64,000 bases of DNA from Sphingomonas albertensis (GTDB lineage Bacteria; Pseudomonadota; Alphaproteobacteria; Sphingomonadales; Sphingomonadaceae), in the NCBI RefSeq assembly GCF_014358075.1, contig NZ_JACONT010000007.1:62001-126000 (forward strand), in the 5' to 3' direction. How positions within the stretch are numbered: the first letter of the stretch is position 1; each line of letters begins with the position of its first letter. Positions 1-8,677 of this stretch are shown here, in pieces. The notes beneath the pieces are model-generated. The model ran no database searches. It had not been told where the DNA came from and saw nothing but the letters and a program-made list of their open reading frames with translations. The position numbers were made by a program, and so were the translations under genes.

Positions 1-2
1 CG

Positions 3-116
3 GGCATCGGCGCCGCCGGTGGCGCAGGCGTCGCGGCGGCCACTGGTGGTAGCATCGAGAAGGGTGCGGCCGTTGGCGGTGCCGGTGGCGCGGTGGTCGG
101 CACGGTCGCCGACTGA
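3..116 (+). CDS. C-terminal end of a glycine-rich (glycine-zipper-like) protein, partial
   Basis: An open frame enters from the left edge and stops with TGA at 114-116. The 37 visible residues are almost entirely Gly, Ala and Val, with repeated GxGG steps (GAAGGAG, GGAGGAVVG), ending VAD. Such glycine-zipper segments are typical of small membrane-associated or outer-membrane lipoproteins of the YMGG/SlyB kind. The start and any signal peptide lie outside the window, so the family is an inference from composition only. Confidence 0.5.
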   Translation, partial: GIGAAGGAGVAAATGGSIEKGAAVGGAGGAVVGTVAD

Positions 117-194
117 TCGAGAACTTGGTGGGACATGCGGGAATATTGCCCCTGTCCCACCAAATTACGGCGTCCGACAGTTTGGTGAGCCATT

Positions 195-320
195 AATCCT
201 CCCCCGCCAGGGGGAGGAGGCACCGAAGGTGACGGAGGGGGAGGACGCGGAACAGAGGTTGCCCTCTCCTCCCCTCCGTCTGGCAAGAGCCAGCCACCTC
301 CCCCTAGCGGGGGAGGATTA
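195..320. repeat. GC-rich dispersed palindromic repeat, copy 1
   Basis: The element begins TAATCCTCCCCCGC and ends with the exact reverse complement GCGGGGGAGGATTA. The arms contain short internal hairpins (CCCCCGCCAGGGGG at the left) and a GACGGAGGGGGA / CTCCCCTCCGTC pair. A close relative lies at 16344-16471. It sits between the 3' end of the gene ending at 116 and the convergent gene at 346-684, where a folded transcript could act as a terminator. Confidence 0.75.
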
Positions 321-345
321 AACCAAACGCCTCAGACCGCTCGCC

Positions 346-684
346 TCAGACCGCGCGCATCCAGTGCGTGCGGGCGACCGTTCCGGTCAGCACTTTCGAC
401 CCGAACGCCTTAATGATCTTGGCGGCGTCGGCACTGTTCATCAGCACGACCCGCGTGCCCCCCGACGGCAGCGTCTCGATCGCGCTGATGATCGCTCCGT
501 GCTTCTTGCACATCGCAACGACCTGAGGCTGCTCGACGCTGACGTTCACCGCCCGCGAAATCGGCACGACCGTCTCGGAGACCTGCTTTGCGACGACCTG
601 CTTGTCGACGGCCGGCTTGTCTGCGCCCGTGGTCACGATGCGAGCGCCCCGGTTGCGATGTATGGATAGATCGTCATGCGGCAT
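346..684 (-). CDS. Hypothetical protein, 112 aa
   Basis: I do not recognise a family. The protein is small and basic, with no clear signal peptide or membrane segment. The middle (VEQPQVVAMCKKHGAIISAIETL, given here only in outline) and the C-terminal part (GGTRVVLMNSADAAKIIKAFG) look like one compact alternating strand/helix domain; the last residues are MRAV. I chose the ATG at 684. An in-frame TTG eight codons upstream (708) would give 120 aa, but neither start has a strong Shine-Dalgarno. It is transcribed towards the palindromic repeat at 195-320. Confidence 0.55.
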   Translation of the reverse strand: MPHDDLSIHRNRGARIVTTGADKPAVDKQVVAKQVSETVVPISRAVNVSVEQPQVVAMCKKHGAIISAIETLPSGGTRVVLMNSADAAKIIKAFGSKVLTGTVARTHWMRAV

Positions 685-793
685 TCCCGGCTCGGAGCGG
701 GAGCGCAAAGCATCTCTCAGTCGCAGCCTGCCCGTACGAAGCGCCGCGATGGATCCGTTATGCGCGCAATGCCCGGAAACGGCAATGGCCGCG

Positions 794-1420
794 CTACGCC
801 CGCACCCGCAACAGGGCCAGTCCGAAGCCGATGAAGATCCCGCCCGTCACCCGGTCGAACGCCCGCCGCAGCGCCGGTCGCGTCAGGTATCTGGCGAGCG
901 TCCGGCCGCCTGCCGCATAGATGCCGTACCAGATGCTCTCGACCACCGCGAAGGTCGCGACGAGGATCGCGAACTGCGGCGCCTGTGGCGATGCGCGATC
1001 GACGAATTGCGGGAGAAAGGCCGCGGCGAACAGCAACAGCTTGGGATTGCTGATGCCGATGACCAACCCGCCGCGGAACAGCCGGCGGGTGGAGACCGTC
1101 ACCGGCAGCGCGTCCGCGCCGACGTCGATCGGAGACCCTGCCCCGCGCCATGCCTTGATGCCGAGGAACACGAGATACGCGACCCCGGCATAGCGCAGCG
1201 CGTCGAACACGCGGGGCCATGCGGCCAGCAACGCGGATACGCCCGCCGCCGATGCCGCAAGCACGAGTATCAGTGCGGTCAGGCACCCCGCCATCGCCGC
1301 GATGCTGCGGCGCGCGCCGAACGCCACGCTGCGCGTCATGACGTGCAGCATATTGGGACCCGGCGTCCCGCACAGCAGGACGATCGCGATGACGAACAGC
1401 CACCATGCGTGGAGTGTCAT
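794..1420 (-). CDS. LysE/RhtB family amino-acid exporter
   Basis: A 208-residue inner-membrane protein of the LysE/RhtB superfamily, whose members export amino acids or their derivatives using the proton gradient. The N-terminus has the family signature CGTPGPNML at about residues 17-25, followed by a small-residue-rich second helix and the GISNPKLLLF motif near residue 120 that marks the second half of the fold. About six hydrophobic segments can be drawn, as expected, and the length is normal. The substrate cannot be told from sequence. It is monocistronic; a palindromic repeat lies upstream at 1543-1592. Confidence 0.88.
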   Translation of the reverse strand: MTLHAWWLFVIAIVLLCGTPGPNMLHVMTRSVAFGARRSIAAMAGCLTALILVLAASAAGVSALLAAWPRVFDALRYAGVAYLVFLGIKAWRGAGSPIDVGADALPVTVSTRRLFRGGLVIGISNPKLLLFAAAFLPQFVDRASPQAPQFAILVATFAVVESIWYGIYAAGGRTLARYLTRPALRRAFDRVTGGIFIGFGLALLRVRA

Positions 1421-1542
1421 GTCTGCCCCTGCCTCTCAAAGAACCGTAACTTAGCGACTATCAGCACGCCGGACGTGTTCGGTGTTTATCGTCTCGAAGC
1501 AAGAGAGCGGCCGCGTTCGAACGACGGTCCGCTCTTCCTTGT

Positions 1543-1592
1543 TCTCCCGCGAAGGCGGGAGCCCAGTCTGGATCCCCGCCTTCGCGGGGAAA
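1543..1592. repeat. Short palindromic repeat (CCCGCGAAGGCGGG type)
   Basis: Two facing arms, CTCCCGCGAAGGCGGGAG and CCCCGCCTTCGCGGGG, each a small hairpin, are joined by CCCAGTCTGGAT. This unit resembles the REP-like palindromes scattered through Sphingomonas intergenic DNA. It lies in the 283-bp space between the LysE-type gene and the flavin oxidoreductase; the rest of that space shows no gene. Confidence 0.7.
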
Positions 1593-1703
1593 CACGCTAC
1601 CCTTGCTCCCGGCCGATAAGTGCCACTCTGTTCAGCGCCCGAGACCTTGCGAAGCCGATACTATCGAAAAGTCGTCATCATCGATGTACGACGCCCCCTC
1701 GCC

Positions 1704-3107
1704 TCAATCCCCCGTAAGAATCCGATCGACCAGCTGCCCGACGCTCGGCACGAAGCCGTTCGAATAGAACGGGTCCTTCTTGAAATTATACGCCGCATGC
1801 CCCGCGAACATCAGGTTCTGGTCGATGTCGCCACCGTGCGCGATGTCCTGGAGCGTCTTCTGGATGCAGAAGCTGCGCGGATCGGCGAGGCGCCCGGTCG
1901 AGTTGGTCTCGGTATCCGCCCAGCTCGAGAACGAGCATTGCGACAGGCAGCCCATGCAGTCGGCCTGGTCCTTGCGGATCATGCCCTTCTCGGTCGGGCT
2001 GACGAACACGAGCGTGTTGTCGGGCGTCTTCAGCGCGTCGGTATAGCCTTCGCCGAACCACTGGCGTGCGCGCAGCAGGTCGTTGCGCGTGACCCAGAAA
2101 TTCTTGCCCTTCACGCCGACGTCGAGCTGGAAGACGTGATCGCCGGCCTCCTGCGTCGAGAACGCGATCTGGCGCTCGGACCGCGCCTCGAGCGAGCGCA
2201 GGAACGGATTGCGCACCGCCGACGAATAGAACCCGGTCGGCGAGAATTTGTGCAGCAGCACGTCGCCTTCCTCGATCTGGGTCAGCGCGTTCTTCCAACC
2301 CTCCGGGATCGGGCTCTCGCGCGTGAGCAACGGCCGCGTGCCGAACTGGAACGCGATCGTGCCGAGCTCGGGATTGTCGATCCAGTCGTTCCAGTCGCGC
2401 AGATACCAGACGCCGCCTGCCATCACGATCGGCACGTCGTCGCTGATGCCGCCCTCACGCATCACATCGCGCAGTTCCTTGACACGCGGATACGGGTCCT
2501 GCGGCTTCAACGGGTCCTCGGCGTTCGACAGGCCGTTGTGCCCGCCCGCGAGCCACGGATCCTCGTACACCACCGCAGCCAGCCACTCGGCCGCCTTCGA
2601 ATAGGCCCGCTTCCACAGCGCGCGGAAGGCGCGGCCGGAGCTGACGATCGGCAGATAGCTGACACCGTAGGACGCAGTGATCTCGGACAGCTTGTACGGC
2701 ATGCCCGCACCGCAGGTGACGCCGGCGACCTTGCCGCGCGTGCGCTCCAGCACGCCGTGCAGGATCCGCTGCGCGCCGCCCATTTCCCACAGCACGTTGA
2801 TGTTGATCGCGCCCTTGCCGTCGGCGATCTCATAGGCGCGCTCGACCTGCTGGACCGCACCCTCGATCGCGTACTGGACGAGTTCCTCGTGGCGGTCGCG
2901 CCGCGTCAGCGCCGCGTAGACCTGCGGGATGATCTTGCCGTCGGGATCGTAGCTGTCGGCGTTCACGGCCGAGACCGTGCCGATGCCCCCAGCTGCAGCC
3001 CAGGCGCCGGCCGAGGCGTGGTTGGTCGCAGCGACGCCCTTGCCGCCCTCAACCAGAGGCCAGACTTCCCGACCGTTATAGACGATAGGCTTCAGGCCCT
3101 TGAACAC
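1704..3107 (-). CDS. NAD(P)H-dependent flavin oxidoreductase (nitronate monooxygenase/YrpB-like superfamily)
   Basis: A 467-residue cytosolic enzyme with an FMN-binding TIM-barrel fold related to 2-nitropropane dioxygenase and YrpB. Support comes from the N-terminal glycine-rich NHASAGAWAAAGGIG segment, VTCGAGMPY near residue 136, and the phosphate-binding VMAGGVWYLRDW near residue 225. The C-terminal part is longer than in classical nitronate monooxygenases and carries a cysteine cluster (CMGCLSQC, then a further Cys in SFCIQK), which may bind metal. The GTG start at 3107 is preceded by GAGAGG seven bases upstream. The physiological substrate is unknown. Confidence 0.85.
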   Translation of the reverse strand: MFKGLKPIVYNGREVWPLVEGGKGVAATNHASAGAWAAAGGIGTVSAVNADSYDPDGKIIPQVYAALTRRDRHEELVQYAIEGAVQQVERAYEIADGKGAININVLWEMGGAQRILHGVLERTRGKVAGVTCGAGMPYKLSEITASYGVSYLPIVSSGRAFRALWKRAYSKAAEWLAAVVYEDPWLAGGHNGLSNAEDPLKPQDPYPRVKELRDVMREGGISDDVPIVMAGGVWYLRDWNDWIDNPELGTIAFQFGTRPLLTRESPIPEGWKNALTQIEEGDVLLHKFSPTGFYSSAVRNPFLRSLEARSERQIAFSTQEAGDHVFQLDVGVKGKNFWVTRNDLLRARQWFGEGYTDALKTPDNTLVFVSPTEKGMIRKDQADCMGCLSQCSFSSWADTETNSTGRLADPRSFCIQKTLQDIAHGGDIDQNLMFAGHAAYNFKKDPFYSNGFVPSVGQLVDRILTGD

Positions 3108-3176
3108 GACGTCACCTCTCCCGGAAAATACGGCCCCCTATATCGCAAGGACGCAGCGCGCGAGCAATATTAAGAC

Positions 3177-4325
3177 CTAGGTTAGTATATCGCCTAGTGC
3201 ACCGGGGCGGCCGAGCGCATCCTCGTACAGCGCGCGATAGCGGGCGATCATCACCGCCTCGTCGTACTCCGCCCGTGCCTTGGCCTGGTTCGCGGCGCCG
3301 ACCGACGCCCGCAGGGCCGGGTCCGCGACCAGCGCCTGCAACGCATCGCGCAGCCGCACCTCGTTGGCGATGTCGGTGACGAACGGCAGGTTCTCGGGCG
3401 AGACCATCCGCCTGATGTCGCCGACCGGATAGCTCGCGATCGGCAGGCCCGCCGCCATCGCCTCGACCACGGAGATCGGGAACTGCTCGCTCCGCGACGA
3501 CACCGCGAGCATGTCGAAATGGCCGATATACCGATAGGGTCGATCGAGGAAACCGGGCAGCACGAGCTTGTCCGCCATCCCCATCGCCGCGGCAGCTTGA
3601 AGGATGTTCGCGCGCTCCGGGCCCTCGCCGACGATCACGAGGCGCACCCGGCCCGAGACGCCACCGACCGCACGGACCAGCGCGGTGAGGTCCTTCACCT
3701 CGCGCAGGCCCGCCAGCGCGCCGATCACGACTTCCTTGGCGTTGCGCGTAAAACCGGGGATCGCCTTGGGCTCGGGCTTCTGCGCGTAATAGGCGGTGCC
3801 GATCCCGTTGACGATCCGGTGGACGCGCTCGCGCGGCTGTTTCCAGGTCTTCAGCGCGATGCCTTCGAGCACCTCCGAGGGCACCGCCAGCGCGTGCGCC
3901 GCGCCTAGCGCAAGCCGCCGATAGACGTTGCGCTCGATCTTGAGCCCGCCTGCCTCGTCGGCGTTGAACCCGTCCTCGTGATGGACGAGCGGCGGCGCGC
4001 CCTTACTGAACGCGCGCCGTGCCATCGCCCCGTCGATCGCGCCCCAGTTGTAGCTCAACACCAGATCGAACCGCCGCATATACTGCGCGATCGCCTCGTA
4101 GCGCTTGACCGAAGGCTTGCCCGTCAACGGCGGGGGATTCTGCGCGATCTCATAGCGAACGCCCTTCGCGATCGAATCCCGCGCACTCAACGCGTCGGGC
4201 ACGCCCGACACGATGGTGTGCTTCGCCCGATCCCCGAACGCGTTCATCAACCGAACCGCCCGCGCCTCCTTGCCGCCAAGGTCGAACGTGGAATGGAGGT
4301 GCAGGATGTTCACGGGAGCGGCCAT
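3177..4325 (-). CDS. Glycosyltransferase family 4 protein
   Basis: A 382-residue GT-B fold, retaining glycosyltransferase. The N-terminal Rossmann half opens with NILHLHSTFDLGGKEAR, the GG acceptor loop typical of GT4. The C-terminal half has VIVGEGPERANILQ and the E-x7-E motif in EQFPISVVEAMAAGLP (about residues 275-290), which positions the nucleotide-sugar donor. Length is normal. It is likely peripheral to the inner membrane and used in capsule, exopolysaccharide or LPS assembly, but no polysaccharide cluster surrounds it, so the donor and acceptor cannot be named. It is on the same strand as the flavin oxidoreductase, 69 bp upstream of it. Confidence 0.88.
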   Translation of the reverse strand: MAAPVNILHLHSTFDLGGKEARAVRLMNAFGDRAKHTIVSGVPDALSARDSIAKGVRYEIAQNPPPLTGKPSVKRYEAIAQYMRRFDLVLSYNWGAIDGAMARRAFSKGAPPLVHHEDGFNADEAGGLKIERNVYRRLALGAAHALAVPSEVLEGIALKTWKQPRERVHRIVNGIGTAYYAQKPEPKAIPGFTRNAKEVVIGALAGLREVKDLTALVRAVGGVSGRVRLVIVGEGPERANILQAAAAMGMADKLVLPGFLDRPYRYIGHFDMLAVSSRSEQFPISVVEAMAAGLPIASYPVGDIRRMVSPENLPFVTDIANEVRLRDALQALVADPALRASVGAANQAKARAEYDEAVMIARYRALYEDALGRPGALGDILT

Positions 4326-4457
4326 CGGCGTGCGATGCCGATTTCCGATGGCGGTTTCAAGAGAGCGCTGCGTCGCGCACTGCCGATGTCGTCCTCCCGC
4401 GGAACGCCCGCCGGGAAGAACGACATCGACAAGCCTGAGTCGCCGCCCCTTGGGCGA

Positions 4458-6899
4458 CTACCAGCTCAGCCCCGCCCGCGCGTAAAGATAGCGACCGTTG
4501 AACCCGAATGGCGAGTAATAGGGAAAGCCGATCACGCCGGTCACGTTGTTGGCGACGACCGTCGCATCGGGGTACACGTCGAACAGGTTGCTGACGCCCA
4601 AACCGAGTTGCGCGCCCTTGGTCGCCTGATAGCGAAGCTCCACATCGGTGATGAGATGCTTGCCGCTGTGCACGTCTGCGGCTTCGGTGGTGCCGGGCTG
4701 GTTGACGTCGCCGTAATAGGTGACGCGGGCGAGTGCCCCCAGTCGATCGAGCGACCAGTCGATCGATCCCGTCACCTTCTCGCCGGGGGTACCGTCTTCG
4801 AGCGTCAGGATACGGCTGCGCGCGAAGAGCACCGGCGCGGGGTTGAGCGTCGACGTCGAGGTCGGCACGCGCGTCACGTCGCTGTCGTTGATGTTGCCCG
4901 CGATCGTGAAGTCGAACGTCCCGGCCGCGTCGGTCGGCAGGCGATAATGTGCGACCGCGTCGATACCCTTGGTGGTGGAGGCGAGCCCGTTGATGAAGAA
5001 GCGCGCGGCGGTCGCACCCGATCCTGCAAGCAGACTGGTGATCTGTGCGTTGACCGCCGCAGACTGGGTCGCCGACGTCGTGATGTTCTCCGACAGGCCG
5101 ATCTGGTTGCGGATCCGGATCCTATAGGCATCGACGGTCAGGTCGAACCGACCGAAGCGAAAGACGGTGCCGACCGACAGGTTGGTCGATTTCTCGGGCT
5201 CGAGCGGCAGGCCGCCTAGCCGCGTCGCAACCGGGCTGACCGACGGGAAGGTGCCGGTCTGGATCGGGTTGCCGTTCTGGATGACGGTCGCGATCGACGT
5301 GAAATACTGCTGCTGGAGAGCAGGCGCGCGGAACCCGGTCGAGGCCGTGCCGCGGAGCGCGAACCAGGGTGCGAAGTCGTAGCGTGCCGAGATTTTGCCG
5401 GTAGCGGTGGTGCCGAAATCCGAATAATCCTCGCCGCGGCCAGCGAGCCCGACGAGCAGCTTGTCGGTCACCTGCGCTTCGAGATCGAGATAGACGCTGC
5501 CGTTGCGGCGATGACGATCGACTTCGTTGGCGGGCGAGAAGCCGCCGAACCCTTGCGCGCCGGGCGCCGCGTTCGCCGCCGCACCGGTGATCGTGCCGGC
5601 AACGGGATAATCGTACGACGCCCGTTCGCCCGCCTGAATCTGGAAACCTTCGCGGCGCCCTTCGAGGCCGAACGCGACGTTCAGGCCCTGCAGGACGTCG
5701 AGCTTGCGACTGACGTCGAGGCCCGCGACGAGCTGATCATAGACCAGCGCGCCGTCCGAGAAGTCCTTCGGGGTCGCGCTGCCATAGGCGTAGTTCGCCG
5801 AGTTCAGCGTACGGAAACCGATCTTGTTGCGGCCGTAGCTGACGTTCAGATCGACCGACCAGTCGGCGACCTCGCCCTTGATGCCGACCGCCGAGTTCAG
5901 ATCGCGCGATTTGGTGTTGATGATCGGCAGGAAGCCATCGGGGTAGCCGGCCAGCGCCGTCGTGGCACTGGCGAGCCGTGGAAACGCGGCACTGCGCGTG
6001 TCGCGGTCCTGATAGCCGAGCCAGCCGTACAGCTTCCACGAACCAGTCAGCGTCGTGCCGGCATTGGCGAAGATGCTGTACTGCTCGACGGCGGGATCGC
6101 CGAACCGGCCGGTCACGCGTGACGGCGTGACACGCGGGTCGAAATCGGCACGGTTGGTGGCCTGGCGGTTCAGATACTCGCCCGACACGGTCAGGAAGCC
6201 ATCTTCGCCGAAGCCGACGCCCTGCCACCCCGACACCGTCACGGCATGCTCGCCGTTCGTGCTGCGGCTGCCGCGCGCGGTATCGATGTCGGTGTTGTAG
6301 AAGCCGTAATTGACCGTCGCGCCGCCGCCCGACCTTGCCTCGCGCAGGCGCAGGTTGACGACGCCCGCGATCGCGTCGGAGCCATATTGTGCCGATGCAC
6401 CGTCACGCAGCACCTCGATCCGGTCTAGCGCGACGGTTGGAATGGTGTTCAAATCGACCGCCGCCGAGCCGCGACCGACCGAGCCTCCGACGTTGAGCAA
6501 CGCCGCAGTGTGCCCCCGCACGCCGTTGATCAACACCAGCGTCTGATCGGGCGACAGGCCGCGCAGCGTGGCCGGTCGGATCGCATCGGTGCCGTCGACG
6601 GCCGAGGGCCGCGGGAAGTCGATCGAGGGCGCGATCGCCGACAGCGCCGCACCGAGTTCGGTAGTCCCCTGCCGCTGAAGCGCTGCCGAACTCAGCACAT
6701 CGACCGGCGATGCGCTGTCGAGCCGCGAGCGACCGACAGACCGAGTCCCGGTGACGATGATGTCGTCCTGCGTATCGGGAAGCGCCGCCGCTGGGTCTGA
6801 GGCGGCGGGCAGCGGCGCATTCTGGGCATACGCGGCCTGGGCGCTGGCAAAGGCGAGAGTCGAGACGGCGAGCGTCAACGCGGTGCGATAGGCAGTCAT
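4458..6899 (-). CDS. TonB-dependent outer-membrane receptor
   Basis: An 813-residue TonB-dependent receptor. From the ATG at 6899 (CAGGGA about nine bases upstream) it has a signal peptide ending near SAQAAYAQ, a TonB-box-like DIIVTGTR at about residue 45, the plug motif LRGLSPDQTLVLINGVR at about 110, then a long beta-barrel region ending in a terminal aromatic (AGLSW). A start 23 codons earlier is open but would spoil the signal peptide. It is divergent from a secreted amidohydrolase and a carboxylesterase, the usual Sphingomonad arrangement in which the receptor imports what periplasmic enzymes process. The substrate is not identified. Confidence 0.93.
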   Translation of the reverse strand: MTAYRTALTLAVSTLAFASAQAAYAQNAPLPAASDPAAALPDTQDDIIVTGTRSVGRSRLDSASPVDVLSSAALQRQGTTELGAALSAIAPSIDFPRPSAVDGTDAIRPATLRGLSPDQTLVLINGVRGHTAALLNVGGSVGRGSAAVDLNTIPTVALDRIEVLRDGASAQYGSDAIAGVVNLRLREARSGGGATVNYGFYNTDIDTARGSRSTNGEHAVTVSGWQGVGFGEDGFLTVSGEYLNRQATNRADFDPRVTPSRVTGRFGDPAVEQYSIFANAGTTLTGSWKLYGWLGYQDRDTRSAAFPRLASATTALAGYPDGFLPIINTKSRDLNSAVGIKGEVADWSVDLNVSYGRNKIGFRTLNSANYAYGSATPKDFSDGALVYDQLVAGLDVSRKLDVLQGLNVAFGLEGRREGFQIQAGERASYDYPVAGTITGAAANAAPGAQGFGGFSPANEVDRHRRNGSVYLDLEAQVTDKLLVGLAGRGEDYSDFGTTATGKISARYDFAPWFALRGTASTGFRAPALQQQYFTSIATVIQNGNPIQTGTFPSVSPVATRLGGLPLEPEKSTNLSVGTVFRFGRFDLTVDAYRIRIRNQIGLSENITTSATQSAAVNAQITSLLAGSGATAARFFINGLASTTKGIDAVAHYRLPTDAAGTFDFTIAGNINDSDVTRVPTSTSTLNPAPVLFARSRILTLEDGTPGEKVTGSIDWSLDRLGALARVTYYGDVNQPGTTEAADVHSGKHLITDVELRYQATKGAQLGLGVSNLFDVYPDATVVANNVTGVIGFPYYSPFGFNGRYLYARAGLSW

Positions 6900-7251
6900 G
6901 CGGTAATCCCTGATAGTGGATCGTTCTGCGACGATCTCGGTACGTGATGAACGAACGGACGCATTCACCGGTCCCGATAGGTACCGAGCGCGCGGCCGAT
7001 AAGTGAAAAGAACGCGCGGCTAAATGCACGCGCTGCAACGTCCCATTCGGGATGCCTTTGCACCGCCAGCACGTCGCCGCCGCATGGTCGTCTCCATCCA
7101 AGATGACGATCATCCCCTATCGTGGTGGGAGTTCCCAGTCGATTGAGCTTTCGACCAAGCAATTTTTAGTTGGCGCACCGGAAGGATGGCACGGTCGGCG
7201 CTTGCCGAAACACCGCGGTTCGGCAAGCATGGGCGAAAGGGGAGAAACCAT
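6900..7251. other. Divergent intergenic region, receptor / amidohydrolase
   Basis: 352 bp without a supportable gene. It must hold the promoters for the receptor (minus) and for the amidohydrolase-esterase pair (plus). A short inverted repeat, GGTCCCGATAGGTACC, is visible near 6970-6985. I see no further structure that I would call. Confidence 0.4.
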
Positions 7252-8583
7252 ATGCTCAAGGCACTCTTGATCGGCCTGACCGCCACCGTTGCGCTGCCGC
7301 TCTACGCGCAGACGACACCTGCGCCGCAAACCCGGCCAGCCGCCGCCACGTATATCCAGGCCGGCACGCTGCTCGATCGGCCGGGCCAGCCGCCGCGCGG
7401 CAACACCACGATCATCGTCCGCGACGGCAAGGTCGCCGAATTGCGCGAGGGTTTCGTCGCGCCCGAGCAGGGCGCGACACTGGTCGACCTGCGCACCGCG
7501 TTCGTCATGCCGGGGCTGGTCGATATGCACGTCCACCTATGGGGTATCGGCGGCGATCCGATGCGGGCACGACTGGAGGCGCTGAACCGCGACCGGTTCG
7601 ACGACGAGATGACCGCCGTAGCGAACGCGCGCACGACGTTGAACGCCGGCTTCACCTCGGTCCGCGATCTCGGTGGCGACCCGCGCGGTATCCGTGCGCT
7701 GCGCGATGCGATCGACGCGGGGACGGTCGAGGGCCCGAGCATAACCAACGCGGGCGAGATGATCTCGGTGACCGGCGGCCATGGCGACGGCGGCAACGGG
7801 CTTGCCGAGGAGTTCGCCGACATGGTCCATGGCAAGGAGATCAATCTGTGCGACGGCCCCGACGATTGCCGACGCGCGGTACGGGCGCAGGTGGCGCTGG
7901 GCGCCCGCGTCATCAAATTCGCGGCCACCGGCGGTGTTCTCTCGAATGTGAGCGGTGGCCTCGGCCGCGCAATGACTCCGGACGAGATGCGCGCGATCAT
8001 CGAGACGGCGCATGCGCTGGGCCGCAAGGTCGCCGCGCATAGCCACGCGGCCGAGGGCACCAAGGCGGCGCTGGAAGCCGGCGTCGACTCGATCGAACAC
8101 GGCACGTTCCTCGACGAGGACACCATCCGGCTCTTCAAAGCCAAAGGCGCCTACCTCGTGCCGACCGAGATCGCGCCCGTCGCAGCGCTTGCACAGGCGC
8201 GCGGTGGCGCCTTGCCGCCAGCGACGATCGTCAAGGCCGAGGCTGCCGCCGCCGCCATGGCCGCCAGCCACCGCCGCGCTTATGCGGCCGGTGTGAAGGT
8301 CGCATTCGGCACCGACACCGGCGTATCGAAGCATGGCGACAACGCCACCGAGTTCGCGCTGATGGTGAGGAACGGCCTCACGCCGACCCAGGCGATCGCG
8401 GCCGCGACGACCGGCGCCGCCGACCTGCTCGGACGCGACGACATCGGCACGCTCGCCATCGGCAAGACCGCGGACATCATCGCCGTGCGGGGCTCGCCGC
8501 TCGAAGACGTAACCCGCCTCGAGCATGTCGACTTCGTGATGCACCGCGGCGCGATCGCAAAGGGTCCGCAACCCGGCACCTGA
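7252..8583 (+). CDS. Secreted metal-dependent amidohydrolase (imidazolonepropionase/Xaa-Pro dipeptidase-like)
   Basis: A 443-residue member of the amidohydrolase superfamily. The ATG at 7252 follows AAAGGGGAGAAACC and begins a signal peptide (MLKALLIGLTATVALPLYAQ), placing the enzyme in the periplasm. Metal ligands are visible: HVH in VDMHVHLWG (about residue 88), a lysine in VIKFAATGG likely to be carboxylated, AHSHAAEG, SIEHGTF, and the aspartate of FGTDTGV near 365. Family members hydrolyse dipeptides with C-terminal Pro, Arg or Lys, or cyclic amides; the exact substrate is not known. It lies 94 bp before a secreted esterase and divergent from a TonB receptor. Confidence 0.87.
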   Translation: MLKALLIGLTATVALPLYAQTTPAPQTRPAAATYIQAGTLLDRPGQPPRGNTTIIVRDGKVAELREGFVAPEQGATLVDLRTAFVMPGLVDMHVHLWGIGGDPMRARLEALNRDRFDDEMTAVANARTTLNAGFTSVRDLGGDPRGIRALRDAIDAGTVEGPSITNAGEMISVTGGHGDGGNGLAEEFADMVHGKEINLCDGPDDCRRAVRAQVALGARVIKFAATGGVLSNVSGGLGRAMTPDEMRAIIETAHALGRKVAAHSHAAEGTKAALEAGVDSIEHGTFLDEDTIRLFKAKGAYLVPTEIAPVAALAQARGGALPPATIVKAEAAAAAMAASHRRAYAAGVKVAFGTDTGVSKHGDNATEFALMVRNGLTPTQAIAAATTGAADLLGRDDIGTLAIGKTADIIAVRGSPLEDVTRLEHVDFVMHRGAIAKGPQPGT

Positions 8584-8677
8584 CTGCGGTTCCGGACGAT
8601 ACAATCGAACCGGTCGCCTTGGCAAATGCCCGCCGAACTGCGACCGTCGGCGTCAGACGATCGCGGAGAACGACGAC

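Noticed and set aside
1620-3173. Plus-strand frame of 517 codons over the flavin oxidoreductase
   Set aside because: Antisense shadow of a clear FMN enzyme gene; typical of high-GC DNA.
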